DNA of 26,541 bases, from positions 1 to 26,541 of the forward strand of contig JBBTBX010000020.1 in NCBI GenBank assembly GCA_038043465.1, written 5' to 3'. The notes under the pieces were generated by a model, which was not told where the DNA came from, did not search any database, and saw only the letters and a program-made list of their open reading frames with translations. The translations under genes were made by a program, and so were the position numbers. Source of the DNA: SXRF01 sp038043465. GTDB taxonomy: Bacteria; Pseudomonadota; Alphaproteobacteria; Rickettsiales; SXRF01. Positions 14,620 to 22,551 of the stretch are shown one piece after another. Each line of letters opens with the position of its first letter. Position 1 is the stretch's first letter.

Positions 14620-14735
14620 TTATATGTAAAAGGCGAATTTATCGGCGGTTGTGACATCACCTGCGAAATATATCAAAGCGGTGAGTGCAGGAATTGCTCA
14701 AGGAAAAAGGGATTGTCGTATCAGCGCAGGCGTAA
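14620..14735 (+). pseudogene. Remnant of a monothiol glutaredoxin (Grx4/GrxD type)
   Basis: The frame from 14620 reads LYVKGEFIGGCDITCEIYQSGE, which matches the conserved C-terminal third of monothiol glutaredoxins, including the GGCD glutathione-binding motif. After GE a one-base deletion (near 14685) shifts the frame; the continuing sequence is QELLKEKGIVVSAQA and stop. The N-terminal part with the CGFS active site is missing. The gene is dead at this locus. Confidence 0.85.
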
Positions 14736-14749
14736 ACTTTACTAAGATT

Positions 14750-14923
14750 TTACCTTGAAATCTTGCTAAGCTCGTCATGCTTCTGGAATCTCTCCTTAAG
14801 GTCTTCTGGGGCTCTGCCAATACTTCTAGCTAACAAACCTAATGTTTCTCTCGTTGGCTTATGTGGAGCATTGGTAGTGGTTTTACCTCTTGTCCCAATT
14901 GGACTTTTTTTATCTTCCGTCAT
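14750..14923 (-). CDS. Small hypothetical protein
   Basis: 57 residues from the ATG at 14923, which has AGGAG five bases upstream; the frame continues farther upstream, but the ribosome-binding site favours this start. The N-terminal half is basic and rich in Thr/Gly (SPIGTRGKTTTNAPHK). The C-terminal half looks like a short helical domain (ETLGLLARSIGRAPEDLKERF). I do not recognise a family. It lies downstream of lepA on the same strand with a 72-bp gap. Confidence 0.6.
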   Translation of the reverse strand: MTEDKKSPIGTRGKTTTNAPHKPTRETLGLLARSIGRAPEDLKERFQKHDELSKISR

Positions 14924-14995
14924 AACTGCTCCTATATCTATAATTTCTAACAGATACAGACTACCTAACAAAATCATTAATGTAAAGTAATAAAT

Positions 14996-16798
14996 CTACT
15001 CGTCACCCATTTTAAGGGCGGAGAGGAAGGCACTTTGCGGGATGGTCACATTGCCGAATTCACGCATGCGTTTTTTGCCTTTTTTCTGTTTATCCAGCAA
15101 CTTACGCTTACGGGAAATATCACCGCCATAGCATTTTGCCAGCACGTCCTTGCGCATCGCCGAAATTGTTTCACGGGCAATGATCTTACCGCCGATCGCC
15201 GCCTGGATAGGAACAGCAAACATATGCCTTGGGATCAGATCCTTAAGTCTTTTGCAAAGCTGCCTACCCCGGAAATCGGCTTGCGCCCGGTGAACAATGC
15301 TCGCCATCGCATCCACCGGCTCAGAATTAACCAGAATACTCATCTTCACCAGCTCGCTTTCGCGGTAGCCATCCATTTCATAATCAAAGCTGGCATAGCC
15401 TTTGGAGCAGGATTTAAGGCGGTCATAAAAATCAAACACTACCTCGTTAAGCGGCAGGCGATAAACCGCCATGGCACGGTTGCCAACATAAGTCAGCGTG
15501 TCTTGCTGCCCGCGTTTTTCGGTGCAGAGAGCGAGGATATTGCCCAGATAATCATCGGGGGTCATTATTGTAGCCTTAATCCACGGCTCTTCAATATGTT
15601 CTATTTTAGTTGGGTCGGGCAGATCATCGGGGTTATGGAGTTCTATATATTCGCCATTCGTTTGCATTACCTTATAAACCACGCTGGGCGCGGTGGTTAT
15701 CAGGTCAAGGTCAAATTCGCGCTCCAGCCGTTCCTGAATAATCTCCAGATGCAACAACCCCAAAAACCCGCAGCGAAAGCCAAAGCCCAGTGCCGATGAG
15801 CTTTCAGTTTCAAACTCGAAACTCGCGTCATTAAGCCGCAGTTTCGCCAGCGAATCCTTGAGATGTTCAAAATCTGATGCATCAGTTGGGTATAATCCGC
15901 AAAATACCACAGGCTGGCTGGGCTTAAACCCTGCCAGAGCTGTTTCGCATGGTTTACGGTCATCAGTTACCGTATCACCAACCTTGCAATCCGCCACTTG
16001 TTTGATACCCGTAATGATATAGCCAATCTCGCCAATCGAAAGCTGATCGACAGGAATTTTTTTTGGGCTGAATATCCCCACTTGATCAATGCTATGCACC
16101 GCACCAGTTGACATCATGCGGATTTTCATCCCCCGTGTCATAACGCCATCAATTATGCGCACCAAAATCACCACCCCCAGATAGGGATCATACCAGCTAT
16201 CAACCAGCATCGCTTTGAGCGGGTTTTCCTTCGCCCCTTTAGGTGCAGGCAGGCGGTGAACAATCGCCTCCAGCGTTTCCTTAATGCCAATGCCAGTCTT
16301 CGCCGAAATCATCAGCGCGTCCTGCGCATCAATTCCGATAACCTCTTCAATTTGCGCGCGAATCCTATCACAGTCAGCGGCCGGAAGGTCGATTTTATTT
16401 AGGACAGGCACAATTTCATGGTTAGCATCAATGGCTTTATAAACATTGGCAAGGGTCTGGGCCTCCACGCCCTGCGAGGCATCGACCACCAAGAGCGAAC
16501 CTTCACAAGCGGCAAGGCTGCGGCTCACCTCATAAGCAAAATCAACATGCCCTGGTGTATCCATCAGGTTGAGTATATAAGTTTCGCCGTTATCGGCCTT
16601 ATATTTCAGGCGGACAGTCTGGGCTTTGATGGTTATTCCCCGCTCTTTTTCAATATCCATCGAATCCAGCACCTGCGCGCTCATCTCGCGCAGCTCCAGC
16701 CCGCCGCAATACTCGATCAAACGGTCTGCCAGCGTTGATTTGCCGTGGTCAATATGGGCGATAATGGAAAAATTACGGATATGCGATAGGTTGGTCAT
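14996..16798 (-). CDS. lepA: Elongation factor 4 (LepA), ribosome-associated GTPase
   Basis: 600 residues, the standard length. The GTPase motifs are AHIDHGKST (14-22), DTPGHVDF and NKIDLP; the C-terminal LepA-specific domain ends KKGKKRMREFGNVTIPQSAF. It acts on the ribosome during initiation or stalled elongation. Its ATG overlaps the stop of the upstream methyltransferase gene as ATGA, so the two are coupled. No repeat insertions are seen. Confidence 0.98.
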   Translation of the reverse strand: MTNLSHIRNFSIIAHIDHGKSTLADRLIEYCGGLELREMSAQVLDSMDIEKERGITIKAQTVRLKYKADNGETYILNLMDTPGHVDFAYEVSRSLAACEGSLLVVDASQGVEAQTLANVYKAIDANHEIVPVLNKIDLPAADCDRIRAQIEEVIGIDAQDALMISAKTGIGIKETLEAIVHRLPAPKGAKENPLKAMLVDSWYDPYLGVVILVRIIDGVMTRGMKIRMMSTGAVHSIDQVGIFSPKKIPVDQLSIGEIGYIITGIKQVADCKVGDTVTDDRKPCETALAGFKPSQPVVFCGLYPTDASDFEHLKDSLAKLRLNDASFEFETESSSALGFGFRCGFLGLLHLEIIQERLEREFDLDLITTAPSVVYKVMQTNGEYIELHNPDDLPDPTKIEHIEEPWIKATIMTPDDYLGNILALCTEKRGQQDTLTYVGNRAMAVYRLPLNEVVFDFYDRLKSCSKGYASFDYEMDGYRESELVKMSILVNSEPVDAMASIVHRAQADFRGRQLCKRLKDLIPRHMFAVPIQAAIGGKIIARETISAMRKDVLAKCYGGDISRKRKLLDKQKKGKKRMREFGNVTIPQSAFLSALKMGDE

Positions 16799-18096
16799 CT
16801 TACAAAACTTGCTGCTATTTCAAGGTGTGGACTCCACACGAACTGGTCGATAGCTAGTGTATCTTTAAGGGTAAATCCAGCATTTTTTAAGATTTTAGCG
16901 TCACGGGCGAAGGTGGCTGGGTTGCAGGAGACCATCACCACATTTTTAATATCTGACATGGCAATCTGTTCACACTGGGTTTTTGCCCCCGAGCGCGGCG
17001 GGTTTATCACCACCGCGTCAAAGCCTTTTAGTTCGCTGGTGGTAAATGGTTTTACGAATAAATTGCGTTTTTCGGTAGTCAGGCGCATATTACTTGTGCG
17101 GGCGGCGTGGCGCAGATTCGAAACCATAATCTGGTGGTCATCAGCAGCGTGAACAGTGGCGTTTTCCGCCAGAGCAACGCTATATGTACCAATACCGCAG
17201 AATAAATCGAGGATACGCTTTGCCCCAGAAACTCCTGCCAGCGTAAATTCTGTGAGCAAACGCTGACCTTCACGCGTGGCTTGTAAAAAAGCATCATGAG
17301 GCAGGTGCATATCCACTGCGCCGAGACGCATGGTGAGATAGCCGTTTTCAATGGTGGCAAGCGGCACAGCGCGGCTGTCAGTTATGCTGATGCGGGTTAG
17401 TTTAAGCGCGTCCGCAATATGTTTCAGTTCGCTTTCATAGATACCAACTTCTGACTGTGGTTTTGCGTTTCGGCTAAGTTCTAATATAACTTCCACGCCA
17501 CTATCGGCAGCAGTTAAGTTAACTGACTCAATATCTTTTACGAAGGGCAACGCGCCGATAAGCTTCTGTAACAACGGCAATATTTTCTGCAAAGACGGTT
17601 CCAGAATAAGGCAGGTGGTGATAGCAACTTTGGTGTGACTGCGCCCCCCCAGATATGCAAAAAACCATTTGCCATGTTCTTTGAGTAGCTTGAATTCGGC
17701 GCGGCGACGGGAAGAGGCGGGTAGGAAAATTGTTTTTGGGTTAGGCGTTTCCAACCCCGCCTGACGTAAGGAATTTTCCACAATTTTTGTTTTAAAATTT
17801 CTGTAGTCACTTTCCTGCATCTGCTGGAGGGTACAACCACCACAAACCGAAAAATGCGGGCAAGGCGCAGCAATACGCGACCTTCCAGATTCCATAATTT
17901 CGATTATTTCTCCGCGGATTAATTCATTAGTCTGATGTATAGACCTGACTTTAAGAACATCGCCAACCACCGATTTTGGTACAAAAACCGGCTTGCCTTG
18001 ATAGCTGCCGATACCATCGCCAAGTCCGCCCAGCGACTCTATTTTTACATCAAAAATAAAATTTTTATGAGTATCTTTATTAATATCAACTATCAC
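16795..18096 (-). CDS. RNA (uracil-5-)-methyltransferase, TrmA/RlmC/RlmD family with Fe-S cluster
   Basis: 433 residues. An N-terminal TRAM-like region is followed by 4Fe-4S ligands C79, C85, C88 and C162 (CPHFSVCGGC and TTCLIL), then a SAM-binding domain (LDLFCGIGTYSVALA) and VINPPRSG. The catalytic cysteine is in VMVSCNPATFARD. The cluster points to 23S rRNA enzymes of the RlmC/RlmD type over tRNA-type TrmA, but the exact uridine cannot be told. The GTG start at 18096 has no clear ribosome-binding site. A run of seven identical bases (17644-17650) lies in the gene. It overlaps lepA by four bases. Confidence 0.92.
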   Translation of the reverse strand: MIVDINKDTHKNFIFDVKIESLGGLGDGIGSYQGKPVFVPKSVVGDVLKVRSIHQTNELIRGEIIEIMESGRSRIAAPCPHFSVCGGCTLQQMQESDYRNFKTKIVENSLRQAGLETPNPKTIFLPASSRRRAEFKLLKEHGKWFFAYLGGRSHTKVAITTCLILEPSLQKILPLLQKLIGALPFVKDIESVNLTAADSGVEVILELSRNAKPQSEVGIYESELKHIADALKLTRISITDSRAVPLATIENGYLTMRLGAVDMHLPHDAFLQATREGQRLLTEFTLAGVSGAKRILDLFCGIGTYSVALAENATVHAADDHQIMVSNLRHAARTSNMRLTTEKRNLFVKPFTTSELKGFDAVVINPPRSGAKTQCEQIAMSDIKNVVMVSCNPATFARDAKILKNAGFTLKDTLAIDQFVWSPHLEIAASFVR

Positions 18097-18117
18097 TAGG
18101 TATTACACGTATCTCAA

Positions 18118-18576
18118 CTATTTAAATTCAAACTGCACTGTCGCCTGCTTACATTTTGGCTCACACATTTCCCCGTTAGGTGTTGCGTATGTATAGGTTG
18201 GCTGGAAACTGCCCTTCCCTATAATTATTTCATTACGCTTAACCTCTAATGTTATAGATTTAGGAGATGAATACAGTGAAATATCCCCAAAACCATGCGT
18301 TTCTTTAGGCATGGCACACCCTGATTCCATAATCATCATATCTGCCCTATCGCATCGCACATTTGGTTCGCATGAGGAAAAAGGCAGCACACCTTCACAG
18401 TATAAGCTCTCACCGTCAACGTTAAAATGAAATTTATAATTTCCAGCTTCCCATTTATAATTCGGATCTATATTAATTGTAAGACCATCCACGCATGCCA
18501 TCATTGAACATCTCTCCTGAGCCCCTGCCTGTAATGGTAGGATACACATAACAAAGGCTGCCACTAAAATCCGCAT
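18118..18576 (-). CDS. Secreted cysteine-rich hypothetical protein
   Basis: 152 residues with a likely signal peptide (MRILVAAFVMCILPLQAGA, cleavage near residue 19). The mature part has eight cysteines (23, 28, 60, 69, 75, 87, 138, 142), enough for four disulfides, which suits a periplasmic or exported domain. It looks beta-rich. I do not recognise the family. It lies between the ydcH-like gene (gap five bases) and the RNA methyltransferase gene (gap 21 bases), so it is probably cotranscribed with them. Confidence 0.75.
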   Translation of the reverse strand: MRILVAAFVMCILPLQAGAQERCSMMACVDGLTINIDPNYKWEAGNYKFHFNVDGESLYCEGVLPFSSCEPNVRCDRADMMIMESGCAMPKETHGFGDISLYSSPKSITLEVKRNEIIIGKGSFQPTYTYATPNGEMCEPKCKQATVQFEFK

Positions 18577-18581
18577 AGGCT

Positions 18582-18770
18582 TTACGCTATTATGTCGGGA
18601 TATACAACCCGTTCAAGCAGGGTTATCTTATCACGCAGCGCAAGTTTGGTCTGCTTGAAACGGCGCAAGGTAAATTCGTCCAGCTTTCCTTCATTTATCG
18701 TATTATCTAAATCACGATGTTGTGCACGGAGCGACTCTAACTCCTTGATTTGAATAATGTCTTCATCCAT
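18582..18770 (-). CDS. YdcH / DUF465 family small protein
   Basis: 62 residues: an N-terminal helix (ELESLRAQHRDLDNTINEG), then FTLRRFKQTKLALRDKI, the typical pattern of the DUF465 family of short helical hairpins found across Proteobacteria. The function is unknown. It is the first gene after a good promoter candidate. Confidence 0.85.
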   Translation of the reverse strand: MDEDIIQIKELESLRAQHRDLDNTINEGKLDEFTLRRFKQTKLALRDKITLLERVVYPDIIA

Positions 18771-18872
18771 AATTTATTGTCTGCCTGTAAATTAATTTGC
18801 ACAAAACGCATGGCTAAAGAAAACCGTAGCCAGCTCTCCTTCAAAAGTGAAGGATAAATATAAAACAGCACC

Positions 18873-18881
18873 ATTATAGCA
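18873..18881 (-). promoter_or_regulatory. Extended -10 promoter before the ydcH-lepA gene group
   Basis: The minus strand reads TGCTATAAT (18881-18873), a perfect extended -10, with only a weak -35. It would start transcription about 95 bases before the ydcH-like ATG. The leader holds a small CCTTC/GAAGG hairpin (about 18838-18854). Confidence 0.5.
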
Positions 18882-18919
18882 AAATTTTTGGGTGAAAACC
18901 ATAGATTTATGTAAATTAC

Positions 18920-19483
18920 CTATTCCACCATGTGTTTCATACCGGTTTTTAGATAAGCATAGCCGGTTATCAGGGTAAGCAAGGCGGCAATCCAGAGTAA
19001 TATCTTGCCGATAATTTCCGCAAAAAGCCAATTTGGAGCGCCATCGCCGAATAAAAGCAGGAAAATAGCCGCCATTTGCGCTGCCGTCTTAAATTTTGCC
19101 AGTTTAGATACTGGAACACTTATACGTATTTCCGCCAGATATTCCCTTAGCCCCGAAACCAATATTTCCCGGCAAACGATGGCAATAGCTGGCAGTATAT
19201 CGGCACGCCCCACCGAAACCATGAGCAGCAACGCCGTTGCTACCAAAAGCTTATCAGCTATCGGATCTAAAAACCTGCCAATATTGGACTGTGCCTGCCA
19301 GATACGGGCAGCGTAGCCATCCAGCCAGTCAGTAATTCCCGCCAGGGCAAATAATATAGCGCAGACGTAATAACCCAGATTCCCAAGTTGGGGCGTTAGC
19401 AGGAAAACCACAATAAGAGCTGGTATCACCGCGATACGAAAATAAGTCAGGTAATTGGGGATATTTTTCTTATGCAGCTTCAT
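18920..19483 (-). CDS. pgsA: CDP-diacylglycerol--glycerol-3-phosphate 3-phosphatidyltransferase
   Basis: 187 residues, a multi-pass inner-membrane enzyme making phosphatidylglycerol phosphate. The CDP-alcohol phosphotransferase motif D-G-x2-A-R-x8-G-x3-D-x3-D is complete (D55, G56, A59, R60, G69, D73, D77). The N-terminus NIPNYLTYFRI is typical of bacterial PgsA. The length is normal. Confidence 0.95.
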   Translation of the reverse strand: MKLHKKNIPNYLTYFRIAVIPALIVVFLLTPQLGNLGYYVCAILFALAGITDWLDGYAARIWQAQSNIGRFLDPIADKLLVATALLLMVSVGRADILPAIAIVCREILVSGLREYLAEIRISVPVSKLAKFKTAAQMAAIFLLLFGDGAPNWLFAEIIGKILLWIAALLTLITGYAYLKTGMKHMVE

Positions 19484-19632
19484 AAATTGAGAAATATTAT
19501 AGGTTCAGCCAGCCATCTGCATATATTAAAATTCATAAATACACAACAACAAGCTTTATAGCTGAGCGTTTTCGCCTCTAAAACCCACTAGGGCAAATCA
19601 CATCAATCTACCTGTAAATGCATATACTCATA
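19484..19632. other. Gap between the beta-helix gene and pgsA
   Basis: AT-rich with no ORF, clear terminator or repeat that I can see. Confidence 0.5.
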
Positions 19633-21027
19633 TCATTTATAACAATGACCAACTCCACCACCGCCACCCGGAATAATACCGCCACCTCCGGGAATTCCAG
19701 CACCCACACCAGGCAGGACGTTCGCTTTTGAACCAGCACCTTCAAATGCGCCGATGTCATACTTACCAGGGTTAGGTTGAGGGCGTGCTGTACCCATAAA
19801 ATCATTAGGAACCTCCGCTTTTAAGTCAAGCCCTCCATCTATCGCGGGTGAATCAGCCTGCAAGCCAAAATCACCAGAGCCAGGATTTACAAATTTAGGA
19901 TCGGTGGTCAGGTTGTTCGATAGCTGGTTGGTACAGCCACTAAAAATATTTTCCCTCCCCGAAAGAAACGAGATATTGTTTTTGACTATGGTTTTATTGC
20001 CTTCATAGCAGTAAAGCCCCTGATAACCATTCTTATAAACCGTATTGTTGTAGACGAGGTTCGGTTTGTCATTAAGACCAAAATCCTCATTAACCCTGAT
20101 GCCGTACCCAACACTGCCATACACGATATTGTTACGAATGATATTCCCTGACCCGTGCCAGACCACGATGCCATCGCCAAGGTTAGTGAGTTTACATCTT
20201 CCATGGCTGGCAGAACCACCAGGAGACTCACCGCCATTATTGTAGACAATGTTATTTTCTATTATAGAATCGACAAGCAGTTCACTCATTCCTGTCTCAG
20301 TCGAATTGCCAGTACGGATGCCATTACCACTATTGTTATGCACGCGATTCCCGCTTATCAAATTGTAACGTCCTTTTATGTAAGTACCATATGCTCCAAT
20401 AGTCGCCCCGAACTTTTTTCCACCATTATCATGTATATGATTGTTAATAAATTGCAGGTAGTCTGAGCTTCCTAAAATTGCACTACCAAGAATCCCATGA
20501 ATATTCATATTTTTAACAGTAATGTGCTGTGGATGTAAGCCATTACCTTCATCGAACTTAATTCCGTTTCTTCCAGTAATTCCACCCATACAATCTGAAG
20601 ATAGTTGTGGCTGGTCAGAATCGATCAGCTCCAGCCCGTCAATGGTGATGTAACTCCCGCCCACGAATGCTATATTCCGGTTACCATCCCCACCACCAAG
20701 ATTCCGGTCAATAATCGCACCCGGCTCTCCTTGGAAGGTTATGGGTGCACCCGCCGCGCCGTTGATATTCCTTAAAGCGAAAGCACGGTGACTTCCTGCG
20801 CGGATAAAAACCGAGTCGCCCGCCATGACCACGCCCACCGCTTTTTGAACGTTTTTAAAAGGTGCAGCCTGCGTACCCGGATTAGAATCGCTGCCAGTTG
20901 TTGCAACATAATAAGTTGCGGCTTGCGCAACGGTGGCTACGGAAAGAGAAAGCCCGAAGCAAAGAACAGTAATCAGCTTAAATAGCTTGCGGGGGGGGCT
21001 GAATCCTGAGATGGAATGTTCCGACAT
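19633..21027 (-). CDS. Secreted right-handed parallel beta-helix protein (DUF1565-like)
   Basis: 464 residues. The signal peptide has its hydrophobic core at about 17-31 and cleaves after AQA (residue 36). TYYVATTGSDSNPGTQAAPFKNVQKAV then marks the DUF1565-like start of a beta-helix. Repeating coils with N-rich ladders follow (for example NIVYNNGG, NIIRNNIVYG, NTVYKNG), with a C-terminal LTTDPKFVNPGSGDFGLQADSPAIDGG motif common to surface polysaccharide-binding or lyase-like beta-helix proteins. The tail is glycine-rich (PGGGGIIPGGGGG) and ends HCYK. No catalytic residues can be assigned. A C8 tract on the coding strand lies at codons 10-13. Confidence 0.88.
   Translation of the reverse strand: MSEHSISGFSPPRKLFKLITVLCFGLSLSVATVAQAATYYVATTGSDSNPGTQAAPFKNVQKAVGVVMAGDSVFIRAGSHRAFALRNINGAAGAPITFQGEPGAIIDRNLGGGDGNRNIAFVGGSYITIDGLELIDSDQPQLSSDCMGGITGRNGIKFDEGNGLHPQHITVKNMNIHGILGSAILGSSDYLQFINNHIHDNGGKKFGATIGAYGTYIKGRYNLISGNRVHNNSGNGIRTGNSTETGMSELLVDSIIENNIVYNNGGESPGGSASHGRCKLTNLGDGIVVWHGSGNIIRNNIVYGSVGYGIRVNEDFGLNDKPNLVYNNTVYKNGYQGLYCYEGNKTIVKNNISFLSGRENIFSGCTNQLSNNLTTDPKFVNPGSGDFGLQADSPAIDGGLDLKAEVPNDFMGTARPQPNPGKYDIGAFEGAGSKANVLPGVGAGIPGGGGIIPGGGGGVGHCYK
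20991..20998. repeat. Eight-base homopolymer near the start of the beta-helix gene
   Basis: Eight G on the plus strand (C on the coding strand) lie in codons 10-13, before the signal peptide core. Slippage by one base would stop translation, so on/off switching is possible; it is in frame here. Confidence 0.8.
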
Positions 21028-21381
21028 AACATGTGCTGCCTTTCATATTGAGAAGGAGAAGTTAGTTTTAAAGTAATAGATATTACCCGAAAAAACAAGC
21101 AAAAATCGTTAAAATAGCTTAAATATGGCAGAAATCAACCTTGCCGGTCGCCAGATTAATAGCCATCCCACTGATTTTTATCTAATGGAGAGAAAATGGG
21201 GACGCCAGACAGCCAAGTTTTCCTAGCCATTCGTTACACTCATGCAAGTTTGGGAAAAACTATCTTCTGGTATAACAAAGATGTCGGGTGGTGAGCTTAT
21301 AAAGCTCTGCCCCTTGACACTCTGGGACATAGCGCATAATATCCGCGAAATTTTAATAAATTAGTACCGAAACTTGCGTAG
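21028..21381. other. Divergent intergenic region before carA
   Basis: 354 bp. The right part carries the carA promoter. A 33-codon open frame (21125-21226, starting MAEINLAGRQINSHP) has no clear ribosome-binding site and no recognisable family. A possible small RNA or gene remnant cannot be excluded, but nothing is supported. Confidence 0.4.
21314..21342 (+). promoter_or_regulatory. carA promoter, near-consensus sigma-70
   Basis: TTGACA (21314-21319) and TAATAT (21337-21342) are exactly 17 bp apart. Transcription should start near 21349, leaving a leader of about 33 bases before the carA ATG, too short for a standard attenuator. Confidence 0.8.
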
Positions 21382-22551
21382 ATGACTGATATATCCATCC
21401 CTAAAAATGCCACTGCCTGCTTGCTTCTTGCAGATGGCAGCGTATTTTTCGGTGAAGGGATTGGGGCAGAAAATTCCTCTATCGGAGAAATATGTTTCAA
21501 TACCGGAATGGTTGGCTATCAGGAAACACTGACCGACCCCTCCTACGCCGGACAGATTATAGTTTTCACCTTCCCGCATATAGGAAATGTCGGGTGCAAT
21601 AATCAGGATATTGAGGCAACAACGGTTTTTGCCAGTGGTCTTATCTTACGTGAGCGTATTACTGAGCCATCAAATTTCCGCAGTGAATCATCACTTAATG
21701 ATTGGCTTATAGCCAATTCAGTGACTGGGATTTGCGGGATTGATACACGTGCCCTCACCCGCCATATACGCAAAAAAGGTGCGCAGAATGCCATTATATT
21801 CAGGCTTCCAGAAAAAGATGTGCAGCAATATATAGATGATTCCTTAGCGGAACTTAAAGCTTTTCCCAATATGAAGGGGCTTGATTTATCAAGGACTGTT
21901 TCTACCGGTAAAATATATAAATGGGTAAATGGTGAGTGGGATATATATTCTAAAAACAAAAAAGCAAAGCCTGGTAATTTAAATGTAGTTGCCATTGATT
22001 ACGGTGCAAAACAGAATATCCTGCGCTGCCTTGTCGAGCGTGGTTGTAAAGTAACCGTAGTTCGCGCTGCCACCAGCGCGCAGGATATTTTAGGTTATAA
22101 GCCGGACGGAATATTTTTATCAAATGGTCCGGGGGATCCGGAAGCGACACATGAATATTCCACACCCATATTACGCGAACTTATAGCAAGCGGAATACCT
22201 ATTTTTGGCATTTGTTTCGGACACCAGTTATTGGCACAGGCACTTGGCGGTAAAACTGTAAAAATGACGCAAGGGCATCGTGGTGCGAATCATCCGGTAA
22301 AAAATCATCTTACCGGTAAAGTGGAGATAACCAGCCAGAATCATGGTTTTGCAGTAGTTGCTGATAGTTTGCCGGAAGGTGTTATGGTGACTCATACTTC
22401 ACTATTTGATGGGACTGTTGAAGGACTCCGCGTAGAAGGAAAGCCAATTTTTTCAGTGCAGTATCATCCTGAGTCATCGCCGGGTCCGCACGATAGTGCC
22501 TATTTATTTGATGAATTTATAAAGAATATGAGTAAAAATGCCAAAACGTAA
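21382..22551 (+). CDS. carA: Carbamoyl-phosphate synthase small (glutaminase) subunit
   Basis: 389 residues, normal length. It releases ammonia from glutamine for CarB, feeding pyrimidine and arginine synthesis. The N-terminal CPSase small-chain domain is followed by a class I glutamine amidotransferase with C278 in GICFGHQ and H362/E364 in YHPE. ATG 21382 fits the family start, though no Shine-Dalgarno is seen. It overlaps carB by 14 bases. No repeats are inserted, in contrast to carB. Confidence 0.97.
   Translation: MTDISIPKNATACLLLADGSVFFGEGIGAENSSIGEICFNTGMVGYQETLTDPSYAGQIIVFTFPHIGNVGCNNQDIEATTVFASGLILRERITEPSNFRSESSLNDWLIANSVTGICGIDTRALTRHIRKKGAQNAIIFRLPEKDVQQYIDDSLAELKAFPNMKGLDLSRTVSTGKIYKWVNGEWDIYSKNKKAKPGNLNVVAIDYGAKQNILRCLVERGCKVTVVRAATSAQDILGYKPDGIFLSNGPGDPEATHEYSTPILRELIASGIPIFGICFGHQLLAQALGGKTVKMTQGHRGANHPVKNHLTGKVEITSQNHGFAVVADSLPEGVMVTHTSLFDGTVEGLRVEGKPIFSVQYHPESSPGPHDSAYLFDEFIKNMSKNAKT

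Noticed and set aside
15035..15799. 254-codon plus-strand frame opposite lepA
   Set aside because: It is the antisense of strongly conserved lepA codons; no independent signals.
21125..21226. 33-codon frame before the carA promoter
   Set aside because: It has no ribosome-binding site or recognisable sequence; listed only as intergenic content.
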